Source of the DNA: Mycolicibacterium porcinum | GTDB lineage: Bacteria > Actinomycetota > Actinomycetes > Mycobacteriales > Mycobacteriaceae | Direction of reading: 5' to 3' | NCBI GenBank assembly: GCA_001942045.1 | Contig: MSTD01000008.1 | Location: 62,001-126,000, forward strand | Length of the DNA stretch: 64,000 bases | Shown: piece after piece, positions 1-8,287 of the stretch | Layout: every line of letters begins with the position of its first letter | Numbering within the stretch: the stretch's first letter is position 1 | Made by a program: the position numbers and the translations under genes | The notes under the pieces: generated by a model | The model's database searches: none | Told to the model about the DNA's origin: nothing | Seen by the model: only the letters and a program-made list of their open reading frames with translations

Positions 1-2
1 GG

Positions 3-1385
3 GTGGCGATCTGGTCGCCCAACACCTGGCACTGGGTCGTGGCCTGCCTGGCCACCCACTACGCCGGCGCCGAGATGGTGCCGCTGAACACCCGCTACAC
101 CGCCAGCGAGGCCACCGACATCCTGGCCCGCACCGAGACCCCGCTGTTGATCGCCTCGGGTGAGTTCCTCGGCTCGGACCGCGCCGCCGAACTGGACCGC
201 GACGCCCTGCCGGCCCTCAAGCACATCGTGCGGGTGCCCGTAGAAGACGGGGACGAAGCAGCCGTCGTTTCTTGGGACGAGTTCGTCGCCCGCGGCACTG
301 ATCTGGACTCCGTCGACGCCCGAGCCGCCGCGGTGCAACCCGACGACGTCTCCGACATCCTGTTCACCTCCGGCACCACAGGACGGAGCAAGGGTGTCCG
401 GTGCGCACACCGCCAGTCGCTCGACGGATCGGCGGCCTGGGCCGAATGCGGCCAGGTCACCAGCACCGACCGCTACCTGTGCATCAACCCGTTCTTCCAC
501 AACTTCGGCTACAAGGCCGGCATCCTGGCCTGCCTGCAGACCGGTGCGACGCTGTACCCGGTCCTCACGTTCAAGCCCGAGCAGGTACTGAAAACCATTG
601 CCGAACAGCGCATCACGGTGCTGCCCGGGCCGCCGACCATCTTCCAGACGCTGCTCGACCATCCCAACCGTGCCGACTACGACCTGTCTTCGCTGCGCTT
701 CTCTGTGACAGGCGCGGCCGTCGTCCCGGTGGTCCTGATCGAGCGGATGCAGTCCGAACTCGACATCGACATCGTGCTGACCGCGTACGGGCTGACGGAG
801 GCGGCCGGATTCGGCACCATGTGCAGCGCCGAAGACGATGCCGTGACCGTGGCCACCACGTGCGGCCGACCGATCGCCGATTTTGAACTGCGCCTGGATG
901 ATTCGGGCGAGGTTCTGCTGCGCGGCCCCAACGTCATGCTCGGCTACCTTGATGACCCGGAAGCCACCGCCGCGACCATCGACGCCGACGGCTGGTTACA
1001 CACCGGCGATATCGGCACGCTCGACGCACGCGGCAACCTGACCATCACCGACCGCCTGAAGGACATGTACATCAGCGGCGGGTTCAACGTGTACCCGGCC
1101 GAGATCGAGCAGGTGCTGGCCCGCCTGGATGGCGTGTCCGAGTCTGCGGTGATCGGCGTTCCCGACGAGCGGCTCGGCGAAGTCGGCAAGGCCTATGTGG
1201 TGGTCAAGCCGGGCGTGACGCTGGACGAGGCCGCTGTGATCGCTTACGCACGTGAGCATCTGGCGAACTTCAAGGTGCCGCGATCAGTTGAGTTTTTGGA
1301 TGTGCTGCCGCGAAATCCGGGCGGCAAGGTGATCAAGCCGGTGCTGCGGAGCAGAGGGACCCGAGAAGGGGTGCAATGGACCTGA
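3..1385 (+). CDS. fadD3: FadD3-type HIP-CoA ligase (5' partial)
   Basis: Acyl-CoA synthetase of the ANL superfamily. FadD3 attaches CoA to the HIP propionate left after cholesterol rings A and B are removed. The AMP-binding P-loop (TSGTTGRSKG, about visible residues 121-130), the YGLTEAAGFG motif (about 262) and a C-terminal GGKVIKP segment carrying the adenylation lysine are all present. The frame is open to the left edge, and 460 residues are visible against roughly 500 for FadD3, so about 45 N-terminal residues lie outside the window. It overlaps the next gene by 10 bases and heads the order fadD3-fadE31-fadE32-fadE33-aspB found in M. tuberculosis. That order, more than sequence alone, fixes the FadD3 name. 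Confidence 0.9.
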   Translation: MAIWSPNTWHWVVACLATHYAGAEMVPLNTRYTASEATDILARTETPLLIASGEFLGSDRAAELDRDALPALKHIVRVPVEDGDEAAVVSWDEFVARGTDLDSVDARAAAVQPDDVSDILFTSGTTGRSKGVRCAHRQSLDGSAAWAECGQVTSTDRYLCINPFFHNFGYKAGILACLQTGATLYPVLTFKPEQVLKTIAEQRITVLPGPPTIFQTLLDHPNRADYDLSSLRFSVTGAAVVPVVLIERMQSELDIDIVLTAYGLTEAAGFGTMCSAEDDAVTVATTCGRPIADFELRLDDSGEVLLRGPNVMLGYLDDPEATAATIDADGWLHTGDIGTLDARGNLTITDRLKDMYISGGFNVYPAEIEQVLARLDGVSESAVIGVPDERLGEVGKAYVVVKPGVTLDEAAVIAYAREHLANFKVPRSVEFLDVLPRNPGGKVIKPVLRSRGTREGVQWT

Positions 1386-2506
1386 CATTCGACGACGAGA
1401 CCGAGGCCTTTCGGGCCGAGGTCCGCGACTTCCTGGCGGCGAACCGGGAGCACTTCCCGACGAAGTCGTACGACACCCTTGAAGGTTTCGAACAGCATCG
1501 CCGTTGGGACAAGGTGCTTTTCGACGCAGGCCTGTCGGTGATCGCCTGGCCCAAGGAGTACGGCGGCCGTGACGCCACCCTGTTGCAGTGGGTGGTCTTC
1601 GAGGAGGAGTACTTCCACGCCGGCGCGCCCGGGCGGGCCAGCGCCAACGGCACCGCGATGCTGGCGCCGACCCTGTTCGCCCACGGCACCGAGGAGCAGC
1701 TCCAACGAGTGCTGCCGAAAATGGCCAGCGGCGAGGAGATCTGGGCCCAGGCTTGGTCCGAGCCCGAGTCGGGCAGCGACCTGGCCTCGCTGCGCTCGAC
1801 GGCCACCAAGGTGGACGGCGGATGGAAGCTCAACGGACAGAAGATCTGGAGCTCCCGCGCACCGTTCGGTGAGCGCGGCTTCGGCCTGTTCCGCTCCGAC
1901 CCGGAGGCGCAGCGTCACAAGGGTCTGACCTACTTCATGTTCGACCTCAAGGCGCCCGGGATCACCGTGCGCCCGATCGCCCAACTGGGCGGGGACACGG
2001 GCTTCGGCGAGATCTTCCTCGACGACGTGTTCGTGCCGGACAACGATGTGATCGGCGGGGTGCACGAAGGCTGGCGCGCCGCGATGAGCACGTCGAGCAA
2101 CGAGCGCGGTATGTCGCTGCGCAGCCCGGCCCGCTTCCTCGCGCCTGCCGAACGTCTTGTCGCCCAGTGGCAGTCGAACCCCGATCCGGTCTTCACCGAT
2201 CGCGTCGCCGATGCCTGGATCAAGGCCCAGGCCTACCGGCTGCACACCTTCGGCACCGTGACCCGGCTGGCCAACGGCGGTGAACTGGGCGCCGAGTCCT
2301 CGGTGACCAAGGTGTTCTGGTCCGACCTGGACGTCGCGCTGCACCAGACCGCCCTGGACATGCAGGGACCCGATGCCGAGCTGGTGGACCACTGGACCGA
2401 GGGGCTGCTGTTCGCGCTCGGCGGCCCGATCTACGCCGGCACCAACGAGATCCAGCGCAACATCATTGCCGAGCGCCTTCTTGGCCTGCCCCGGGAGCCG
2501 AAGTGA
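1376..2506 (+). CDS. fadE31: Acyl-CoA dehydrogenase FadE31
   Basis: Flavin-dependent acyl-CoA dehydrogenase of 376 residues, the usual length. Visible family features are the WAQAWSEPESGSDLASL substrate/FAD loop (about residues 122-138), a NGQKIWSS motif and the C-terminal GGPIYAGTNEIQRNIIAERL signature. FadE31 is one of the dehydrogenases assigned to catabolism of the HIP C/D-ring moiety. The reading frame starts inside fadD3 and its stop overlaps the fadE32 start as GTGA, so the three fadE genes are translationally coupled. Paired FadE proteins of this pathway commonly form mixed oligomers; that is family knowledge, not visible here. Confidence 0.9.
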   Translation: MDLTFDDETEAFRAEVRDFLAANREHFPTKSYDTLEGFEQHRRWDKVLFDAGLSVIAWPKEYGGRDATLLQWVVFEEEYFHAGAPGRASANGTAMLAPTLFAHGTEEQLQRVLPKMASGEEIWAQAWSEPESGSDLASLRSTATKVDGGWKLNGQKIWSSRAPFGERGFGLFRSDPEAQRHKGLTYFMFDLKAPGITVRPIAQLGGDTGFGEIFLDDVFVPDNDVIGGVHEGWRAAMSTSSNERGMSLRSPARFLAPAERLVAQWQSNPDPVFTDRVADAWIKAQAYRLHTFGTVTRLANGGELGAESSVTKVFWSDLDVALHQTALDMQGPDAELVDHWTEGLLFALGGPIYAGTNEIQRNIIAERLLGLPREPK

Positions 2507-3459
2507 ATTTCGAGATCGACGAACAGCAGCGCGACTTCGCGGCCAGCATCGACGCCGCACTGGGCGCCGCCGATGTCCCGGCTGCGGTACGAGCCTGGGG
2601 CGAGGGTGACACCGGGCCCGGCCGCAAGGTGTGGGCACAGCTCACCGACCTCGGGGTGACCGCTCTGCTGGTGCCCGAGAAGTACGACGGCATCGACGCC
2701 AGCCCCGTCGATCTCGTCGTCGCCTTGGAGCGGTTGGGCTACTGGGCGGTGCCCGGTCCGGTGACCGAGTCCATCGCCGTGGCACCCATCCTGCTCGCGA
2801 ACGACGAGCGCTCGGCAGCCCTGGCCTCCGGCGAGCTCATCGCCACGGTCGCCATGCCGCCGCAGACACCGCGCGCCGTCAATGCCGATTTCGCGGGACT
2901 GACGCTGCTGGCCGCCGAAGGTCAGGTCGGCGACGCAACTGCGGGCGCCGCCCACGATTCGGTCGACCCGGCCCGGAAACTGTTCGACGTCACCGCCTCC
3001 GGTGACGCGCAGGCCGCTGACACCGCGCGGGCCTACGAGTTCGGGGTCCTGGCCACCGCCGCCCAGCTGGTGGGCGCCGGCCAGGCCATGCTGGACCAGT
3101 CCGTCGAATACGCCAAGCAGCGTGCGCAGTTCGGCCGGATCATCGGTTCGTATCAGGCCATCAAGCACAAGCTGGCCGACGTGCTCATCGCTGTCGAACT
3201 GGCCCGCCCCTTGGTGTACGGCGCAGCACTGTCACTGGCTGAGGGGTCGGCCGACACCGCCCGCGACATCAGCGCCGCCAAGGTGGCCGCCGCCGACGCC
3301 GCGCTGCTGGCCGCCCGGTCCGCGCTGCAGACCCACGGCGCCATCGGGTTCACCCAGGAACACGACCTGTCCCTGTCATTGCTGCGCGTGCAGGCGTTGC
3401 GCAGTGCCTGGGGCGATCCGACCGCACACCGTCGTCGACTGCTGGAGGCCCTCTCGTGA
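2503..3459 (+). CDS. fadE32: Acyl-CoA dehydrogenase FadE32
   Basis: Short acyl-CoA dehydrogenase-like subunit of 318 residues. It has the N-terminal helical domain and the C-terminal QRAQFGRIIGSYQAIKH motif (about residues 206-222) typical of the second subunit of actinobacterial steroid FadE complexes, followed by a HGAIGFTQEHDLSL segment. It starts with GTG overlapping the fadE31 stop and ends by overlapping the fadE33 start, also as GTGA. The position between fadE31 and fadE33 supports a role in HIP ring degradation. It is shorter than a full-length dehydrogenase, in keeping with the known size of FadE32. Confidence 0.88.
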   Translation: MNFEIDEQQRDFAASIDAALGAADVPAAVRAWGEGDTGPGRKVWAQLTDLGVTALLVPEKYDGIDASPVDLVVALERLGYWAVPGPVTESIAVAPILLANDERSAALASGELIATVAMPPQTPRAVNADFAGLTLLAAEGQVGDATAGAAHDSVDPARKLFDVTASGDAQAADTARAYEFGVLATAAQLVGAGQAMLDQSVEYAKQRAQFGRIIGSYQAIKHKLADVLIAVELARPLVYGAALSLAEGSADTARDISAAKVAAADAALLAARSALQTHGAIGFTQEHDLSLSLLRVQALRSAWGDPTAHRRRLLEALS

Positions 3460-4391
3460 GTGAAGAACGGCAACTGCTGCGCGAAACCGTCGCCGCACTG
3501 GTTGACAAGCATGCCTCGCCCGGGGCCGTGCGCGCCGCGATGGAATCCGAACGCGGCTATGACGAGAAGCTGTGGACCCTGTTGTGCGAGCAGGTCGGCG
3601 CGGCCGCCCTGGTGGTCCCCGAGGAACTCGGCGGCGCCGGAGGCGAACTCGCCGATGCCGCAGTAGTTCTCGAAGAGCTCGGCAAGGCCCTGGTGCCGAC
3701 CCCGCTGCTCGGCACCACACTGGCCGAACTCGCCCTGCTGGCGGTCGACGACCACGAGCCGCTCGAAGGTCTTGCCGAGGGCGCGTCCATCGGCACCGTC
3801 GCCTTCGACGCCGACTACGTGATCAACGGTGACGTCGCCGACGTCGTCATCGGTGCCGACGGCGAGAACCTGACCCGCTGGACCACTTTCACCGCCACCC
3901 CCAAATCCACCATGGATCTGACCCGTCGGCTGTCCGCGGTGATCCCCGGTGACACCGTCACCCTCGGCGCGGACCCTGGTCTGGCCGACACCGCGGCCCT
4001 GCTGCTGGCTGCCGAGCAGATCGGCGCCGCGTCACGCTGCCTGGACCTCACCGTCGCCTACACCAAGGACCGGGTGCAGTTCGGCCGCGCGATCGGCAGC
4101 TTCCAGGCGCTCAAGCACCGGATGGCCGACCTGTACGTCAAGGTGTCCTCGGCGCGCGCCGTCGTCAACGACGCCATCGCCGCCCCGTCACCCACGTCGG
4201 CTTCACTGGCCCGCTACTTCGCCAGTGAGGCGCTGTCCGCGGTGAGTGCCGAGGCCATCCAGCTGCACGGCGGTATCGCCATCACCTGGGAGAGCGACAT
4301 CCAGCTGTACTTCAAGCGAGCCCACGGCAGCGCCCAGCTGCTCGGACCGCCGCGTCAGCATCTGCGCCGGCTCGAAGCGGAAGTGTTCTAG
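3456..4391 (+). CDS. fadE33: Acyl-CoA dehydrogenase FadE33
   Basis: Acyl-CoA dehydrogenase-like protein of 311 residues with the DRVQFGRAIGSFQALKHRMAD motif (about residues 205-224) and the HGGIAITWESDIQLYFKRA C-terminal signature that contacts the flavin in this family. The GTG start overlaps the fadE32 stop by 4 bases and the stop lies 10 bases before aspB. In M. tuberculosis the counterpart is Rv3564, in the KstR2-controlled HIP operon. The operon promoter and any KstR2 operator lie outside the window, so regulation cannot be read here. Confidence 0.88.
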   Translation: MSEERQLLRETVAALVDKHASPGAVRAAMESERGYDEKLWTLLCEQVGAAALVVPEELGGAGGELADAAVVLEELGKALVPTPLLGTTLAELALLAVDDHEPLEGLAEGASIGTVAFDADYVINGDVADVVIGADGENLTRWTTFTATPKSTMDLTRRLSAVIPGDTVTLGADPGLADTAALLLAAEQIGAASRCLDLTVAYTKDRVQFGRAIGSFQALKHRMADLYVKVSSARAVVNDAIAAPSPTSASLARYFASEALSAVSAEAIQLHGGIAITWESDIQLYFKRAHGSAQLLGPPRQHLRRLEAEVF

Positions 4392-4401
4392 CCTGGCTCG
4401 G

Positions 4402-5553
4402 ATGGACGTTTCGCTCAGAGCAGGGATCCCGCCCTTCCACGTCATGGACGTGTGGCTGGCCGCTGACGAACGCCAGCGCTCGCACGGCGACCTGGTCAAC
4501 CTGTCCGCCGGCCAACCCAGCGCCGGGGCACCGACGGCAGTACGCGAGGCTGCCGTCGCTGCACTGAATCAGGGCTCGCTCGGCTACACCGTCGCCCTCG
4601 GACTCCCGGAGCTGCGGGCCGAGATCGCCGCGTCGTACCGCAAGTACGGCGTCGAGGTCAGCGTGGACGAAGTGGTGCTCACCACCGGGTCCTCGGGCGG
4701 GTTCCTGCTGACGTTCCTGGCCTGCCTCGACGTCGGCGACCGGGTGGCGATCGCCAGCCCGGGCTATCCCTGTTACCGCAACATCCTCACCGCGCTCGGT
4801 TGTGAGGTGGTGGAGATCCCGTGCGGCCCCGAGACCCGGTTCCAGCCGACGGTCGCGATGCTCGAGGCACTCGATCCCCCGGTGGCCGGCGTGATCGTCG
4901 CGAGCCCGGCCAACCCGACCGGCACCGTCATCCCGCCTGCCGAGCTGGCCGCGATCGCTCGCTGGTGTGACACGACGGGCGTGCGGTTGATCAGTGATGA
5001 GGTCTACCACGGCCTGGTCTACCCCGGCGCCCCCGAGACCAGCTGCGCATGGGAGACCTCACGGAATGCCGTGGTGGTCAACAGCTTCTCGAAGTACTTC
5101 GCGATGACCGGTTGGCGGCTGGGCTGGCTGCTGGTGCCCACCGAACTTCAGCGTGCGGTGGACCGGCTCACCGGCAACTTCACCATCTGCCCGCCCGCAT
5201 TGGCCCAGCATGCCGCGGTGGCCGCGTTCACCCCGGAAGCGCTGGCCGAGGCCGACGGCCTGCTCTCGCATTACGCCGACAATCGCAGGCTGCTGCTCGA
5301 CGGGCTGCGCGGTATCGGCATCGACCGCCTGGCCCCGACCGACGGCGCCTTCTACGTGTACGCCGATGTCAGCGATCACACCGACGACTCCCTGGCCTGG
5401 TGCTCGAAGCTGTTGGCCGACACCGGCGTCGCGATTGCCCCCGGCATCGACTTCGACACCGTGCGCGGGAACTCCTATGTCCGGCTGTCCTTCGCCGGGC
5501 CGACGAGCGACATCGAAGAGGCGTTGCGCCGCATCGGTGCCTGGTTGGGGTAG
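4402..5553 (+). CDS. aspB: PLP-dependent aminotransferase AspB
   Basis: Class I/II aminotransferase of 383 residues. The PLP lysine lies in SFSKYFAMTGWRLGW at about residue 231, and the SPANPTG motif (about 172-178) and SDEVYHGLVY motif are intact. The ATG at 4402 was chosen over the longer open frame because it begins the conserved MDVSLRAGIPPFHVMDVW N-terminus and sits just 10 bases after the fadE33 stop. The gene ends the HIP operon as in M. tuberculosis (Rv3565). Its substrate is not known from sequence, and its place in a steroid operon is conserved but unexplained. Confidence 0.88.
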   Translation: MDVSLRAGIPPFHVMDVWLAADERQRSHGDLVNLSAGQPSAGAPTAVREAAVAALNQGSLGYTVALGLPELRAEIAASYRKYGVEVSVDEVVLTTGSSGGFLLTFLACLDVGDRVAIASPGYPCYRNILTALGCEVVEIPCGPETRFQPTVAMLEALDPPVAGVIVASPANPTGTVIPPAELAAIARWCDTTGVRLISDEVYHGLVYPGAPETSCAWETSRNAVVVNSFSKYFAMTGWRLGWLLVPTELQRAVDRLTGNFTICPPALAQHAAVAAFTPEALAEADGLLSHYADNRRLLLDGLRGIGIDRLAPTDGAFYVYADVSDHTDDSLAWCSKLLADTGVAIAPGIDFDTVRGNSYVRLSFAGPTSDIEEALRRIGAWLG

Positions 5554-5560
5554 ATCGATT

Positions 5561-5607
5561 CTGCAGTCAGGGCGTTGCCCACTCGCACTTTCACGCCCTG
5601 AATGCAG
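5561..5607. terminator. Convergent-gene hairpin, family A copy 1
   Basis: A 47-base inverted-repeat element fills the 56-base gap between convergent aspB and acetoacetyl-CoA synthetase. The outer stem is CTGCA/TGCAG (5561-5565 and 5603-5607). The inner stem CAGGGCGT/ACGCCCTG (5568-5575 and 5593-5600) is perfect. The 17-base loop contains ACTCGCACTT at 5581-5590. A copy of identical length with the same core lies at 63226-63272, and a related one at 38298-38360. Most simply it is a bidirectional terminator. There is no clear U-tract, which is common in mycobacteria. Confidence 0.65.
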
Positions 5608-5609
5608 AG

Positions 5610-7544
5610 TCAGCTCTTTGGACGGATCGCCGCGTACCAGTCCAGCAGGTCCGGGTTGTCGACGGCGCTGCGCTCGACGACCTTGGCCGCGTCGGCGCCT
5701 TGGAACAGCTTCTTGATCGGGACCTCGAGCTTCTTGCCCGTGCGCGTGTGCGGGATGCCGGGGGCAACAAGGATGTCGTCGGGCACATGCCGGGGCGACA
5801 CCTCGGTGCGGATGGTCTGAATGATCTTGTCCCGCACCGTATCGGTGAGATCGACGCCCTCGGCCAGCACCACGAACAGCGGCATCCAGTAGCCGCCATC
5901 GGGCTGCTCGGCCCCGATCACCAGGGCCTCGGCAATCTCGGGCAACCGTTCCACCGACTGGTAGATGTCGGCGCTGCCCATGCGGATGCCGTTGCGGTTC
6001 AGCGTGGAATCCGACCGGCCGTGCACGACGATGCTGTCGTGATCGGTGATGGTGATCCAGTCACCGTGACGCCACACGCCGGGGAACATCTCGAAATAGG
6101 CGGCGCGGTAGCGGGATCCGTCGGGGTCGTTCCAGAATGCGATGGGCATCGAAGGCAACGGCTTGGTGAGCACCAGCTCCCCGACCTCGCCGCGCACGGG
6201 CTTGCCCGACTCATCCCACGCGTCCACCGCCGCCCCGAGGTAGCGCGTCGACAACTCGCCCGGCCACACCGGCACCGTCGGCGCGCCGCCGATGAACGCC
6301 GAGACCACGTCGGTGCCGCCGCTGAGTGACGACACCTGAACCCGCTCGCCGACGTTGTCGCGCAACCACAACGCCGACGACGGCGGTAGCGACGACCCGG
6401 TGATGCCAACGGTTTTCAGCGCCGACAGATCATGGTCTTCGCGGGGTACCGCGCCGGCCTTGGCGCAGGCCAGCACGTAGCCGGGGCTGGTGCCCACTAC
6501 CGTCGCGTGGACGGTGGCCGCGATGTGCCACAGGGCGTCGGCCGTCGGGTAGGTGGGGCTGCCCTCGTAGCAGACGATGGTGGCGCCGACCAGCAGGCCG
6601 GCCACCTGGAAGTTCCACATCATCCAGCTCGGGCTGGTGTACCAGAAGAAGGTGTCGTCCGGACCGATGTCCGATTGCAGCGCCACCGCCTTGAGGTGTT
6701 CGAGCAGCACTCCGCCGTGGCCGTGCATGATGCCCTTGGGGAGGCCGGTGGTGCCCGACGAGTACAACACCCACAGCGGGTGAGCGAAATCGACCGGTGT
6801 CGTGGTCAATTCGGCCCGGCCCGCAGTCGCGGAGTCCCAGTCCAGCCAATCCTCGCGGGCCGCTCCGAGCCGGGATACCAGCACCGAGGCCTTCAACGTA
6901 GGCAGGCCGTCGCGCACCGCGGCGATATCGGCACCCTTGTCGTGAGACTTGCCGCCGAACCAGTAGCCGTCGGCGGTCACCAACACGGTCGGCGCCAACT
7001 GGCCGAGCCGGTCCAGGGCCGCCTTGGCGGTGTAGTCCTGCCCGCAGGCACTCCAGATCGCGCCGATGCTCGCGGTCGCCAGGAACGCGATGATGGCCTC
7101 GGCGATGTTGGGCAGGTAGCCGACCACCCGGTCGCCCGGCTCCACTCCCAGCGATCGCAGGGTGTGCGCGAAAGCTCCGGTGCGGCGCAGCAATTCAGCC
7201 CAGGAGAGCTCGGTGACCGCGCCGCCCTCGGCGACGGTGAGGATGGCCGGCCGATCGGTGCGGGCCTGCCGAAGGACCTGGTCGACGTAGTTGAGCCGGG
7301 CGCCGGGGAACCACTGCACGCCGGGCATCGTGTCGCCGACAAGGACCTGCTCCGGCGGCTCGCCCAATTCGAAGTAGTCCCACACCGCGCCCCAGAACGC
7401 CGCCGGGTCGTCGACCGACCACTGCCACAGGCTCTGATAGTCCGGTGTGGTGACGCCGAGGCGGGACTCGACGAACCGGGCGAAGTCGGTGACCCTGGCA
7501 GCCTCGATGCGCTCGGGCGTCGGCTCCCACTGCGGTTGATTCAT
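5610..7544 (-). CDS. aacS: Acetoacetyl-CoA synthetase
   Basis: ANL-family acetoacetate:CoA ligase of 644 residues. The N-terminal acetyl-CoA-synthetase-type cap (WQWSVDDPAAFWGAVWDYF) precedes the P-loop LYSSGTTGLPKGIMHGHGG, and the C-terminal catalytic lysine lies in RTGKKLEVPIKKL. Start ATG 7544 is chosen because it overlaps the upstream SDR stop and begins MNQPQWEPTPERI; the longer open frame runs back into the SDR. It is the last gene of a three-gene unit (transporter, SDR, AacS), each overlapping the next by 4 bases. The unit would import 3-hydroxybutyrate or acetoacetate, oxidise it and activate it to acetoacetyl-CoA. The enzyme assignment is strong; the pathway is inferred from neighbours. 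Confidence 0.88.
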   Translation of the reverse strand: MNQPQWEPTPERIEAARVTDFARFVESRLGVTTPDYQSLWQWSVDDPAAFWGAVWDYFELGEPPEQVLVGDTMPGVQWFPGARLNYVDQVLRQARTDRPAILTVAEGGAVTELSWAELLRRTGAFAHTLRSLGVEPGDRVVGYLPNIAEAIIAFLATASIGAIWSACGQDYTAKAALDRLGQLAPTVLVTADGYWFGGKSHDKGADIAAVRDGLPTLKASVLVSRLGAAREDWLDWDSATAGRAELTTTPVDFAHPLWVLYSSGTTGLPKGIMHGHGGVLLEHLKAVALQSDIGPDDTFFWYTSPSWMMWNFQVAGLLVGATIVCYEGSPTYPTADALWHIAATVHATVVGTSPGYVLACAKAGAVPREDHDLSALKTVGITGSSLPPSSALWLRDNVGERVQVSSLSGGTDVVSAFIGGAPTVPVWPGELSTRYLGAAVDAWDESGKPVRGEVGELVLTKPLPSMPIAFWNDPDGSRYRAAYFEMFPGVWRHGDWITITDHDSIVVHGRSDSTLNRNGIRMGSADIYQSVERLPEIAEALVIGAEQPDGGYWMPLFVVLAEGVDLTDTVRDKIIQTIRTEVSPRHVPDDILVAPGIPHTRTGKKLEVPIKKLFQGADAAKVVERSAVDNPDLLDWYAAIRPKS

Positions 7545-8287
7545 CGTGCGCTCCACCCACCATCCATCGTGTACGACGCGCCGGTCACCATCCGGGCACT
7601 CGGCGACGCCAGCCAACCTACCAACGCGCCGACCTCTTCCGGTTCCACCAGTTGCTTGACGGCGCTCTCCTTCAGCAGCACCTCGGCCAGCACGTCCTGC
7701 TCGGGAATGCCGTGAATGCGGGCCTGGTCGGCAATCTGCTTGGTCACCAACGGAGTGCGTACATAACCGGGGTTGACGCAGTTGCTCGTCACCCCGTGCG
7801 GTCCGCCCTCAAGCGCGGTCACCTTCGACAGCCCTTCCAGCCCATGCTTGGCGGTGACGTAGCCGGACTTGAACTCCGAGGCCCGCAGGCCGTGCACCGA
7901 AGAGATGTTGATGACGCGGCCGAACCCCTGCGCGTACATATGCGGCAGGGCGGCGCGGATCAGCAGGAACGGCACCTCGACCATCAACGCCAGCAGCATC
8001 CGGAACTGCTCGGGTGGGAATTCCTGGATCGGGTGAATGCTCTGCACCCCGGCGTTGTTCACCAGGATGTCGCAGTCCAGCTGCAGCGTCTCCAGCGCCG
8101 ACACGTCGAGAAGGTCTACCGCCCAGGGCTTTCCGCCGATCTCGTTCGCGACGGAAGCCGCGGCGGTCCCGTTGATGTCGGCCACCGTGACCACCGCCCC
8201 GCGGGACGCCAGCTCACGCGCGCAGGCTGCCCCGATCCCGCTGCCGGCCCCGGTGACCAGGGCGGTAAGTCCGGCCAGATCACTCAT
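7541..8287 (-). CDS. SDR oxidoreductase, probable 3-hydroxybutyrate dehydrogenase
   Basis: Classical short-chain dehydrogenase of 248 residues: nucleotide-binding TGAGSGIG (about residues 13-20), NNAG (about 86-89), catalytic serine in NISSVHG and YVTAK (Tyr-Lys pair), ending in TGASYTMDGGWSAR. The C-terminal region with QIADQARIHGIPEQ and LLKESAVKQLVEPEEVG resembles D-3-hydroxybutyrate dehydrogenases. Pairing with acetoacetyl-CoA synthetase supports acetoacetate as product. The ATG at 8287 overlaps the transporter stop and the stop overlaps aacS, both as ATGA. Cofactor preference was not determined. Confidence 0.82.
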   Translation of the reverse strand: MSDLAGLTALVTGAGSGIGAACARELASRGAVVTVADINGTAAASVANEIGGKPWAVDLLDVSALETLQLDCDILVNNAGVQSIHPIQEFPPEQFRMLLALMVEVPFLLIRAALPHMYAQGFGRVINISSVHGLRASEFKSGYVTAKHGLEGLSKVTALEGGPHGVTSNCVNPGYVRTPLVTKQIADQARIHGIPEQDVLAEVLLKESAVKQLVEPEEVGALVGWLASPSARMVTGASYTMDGGWSAR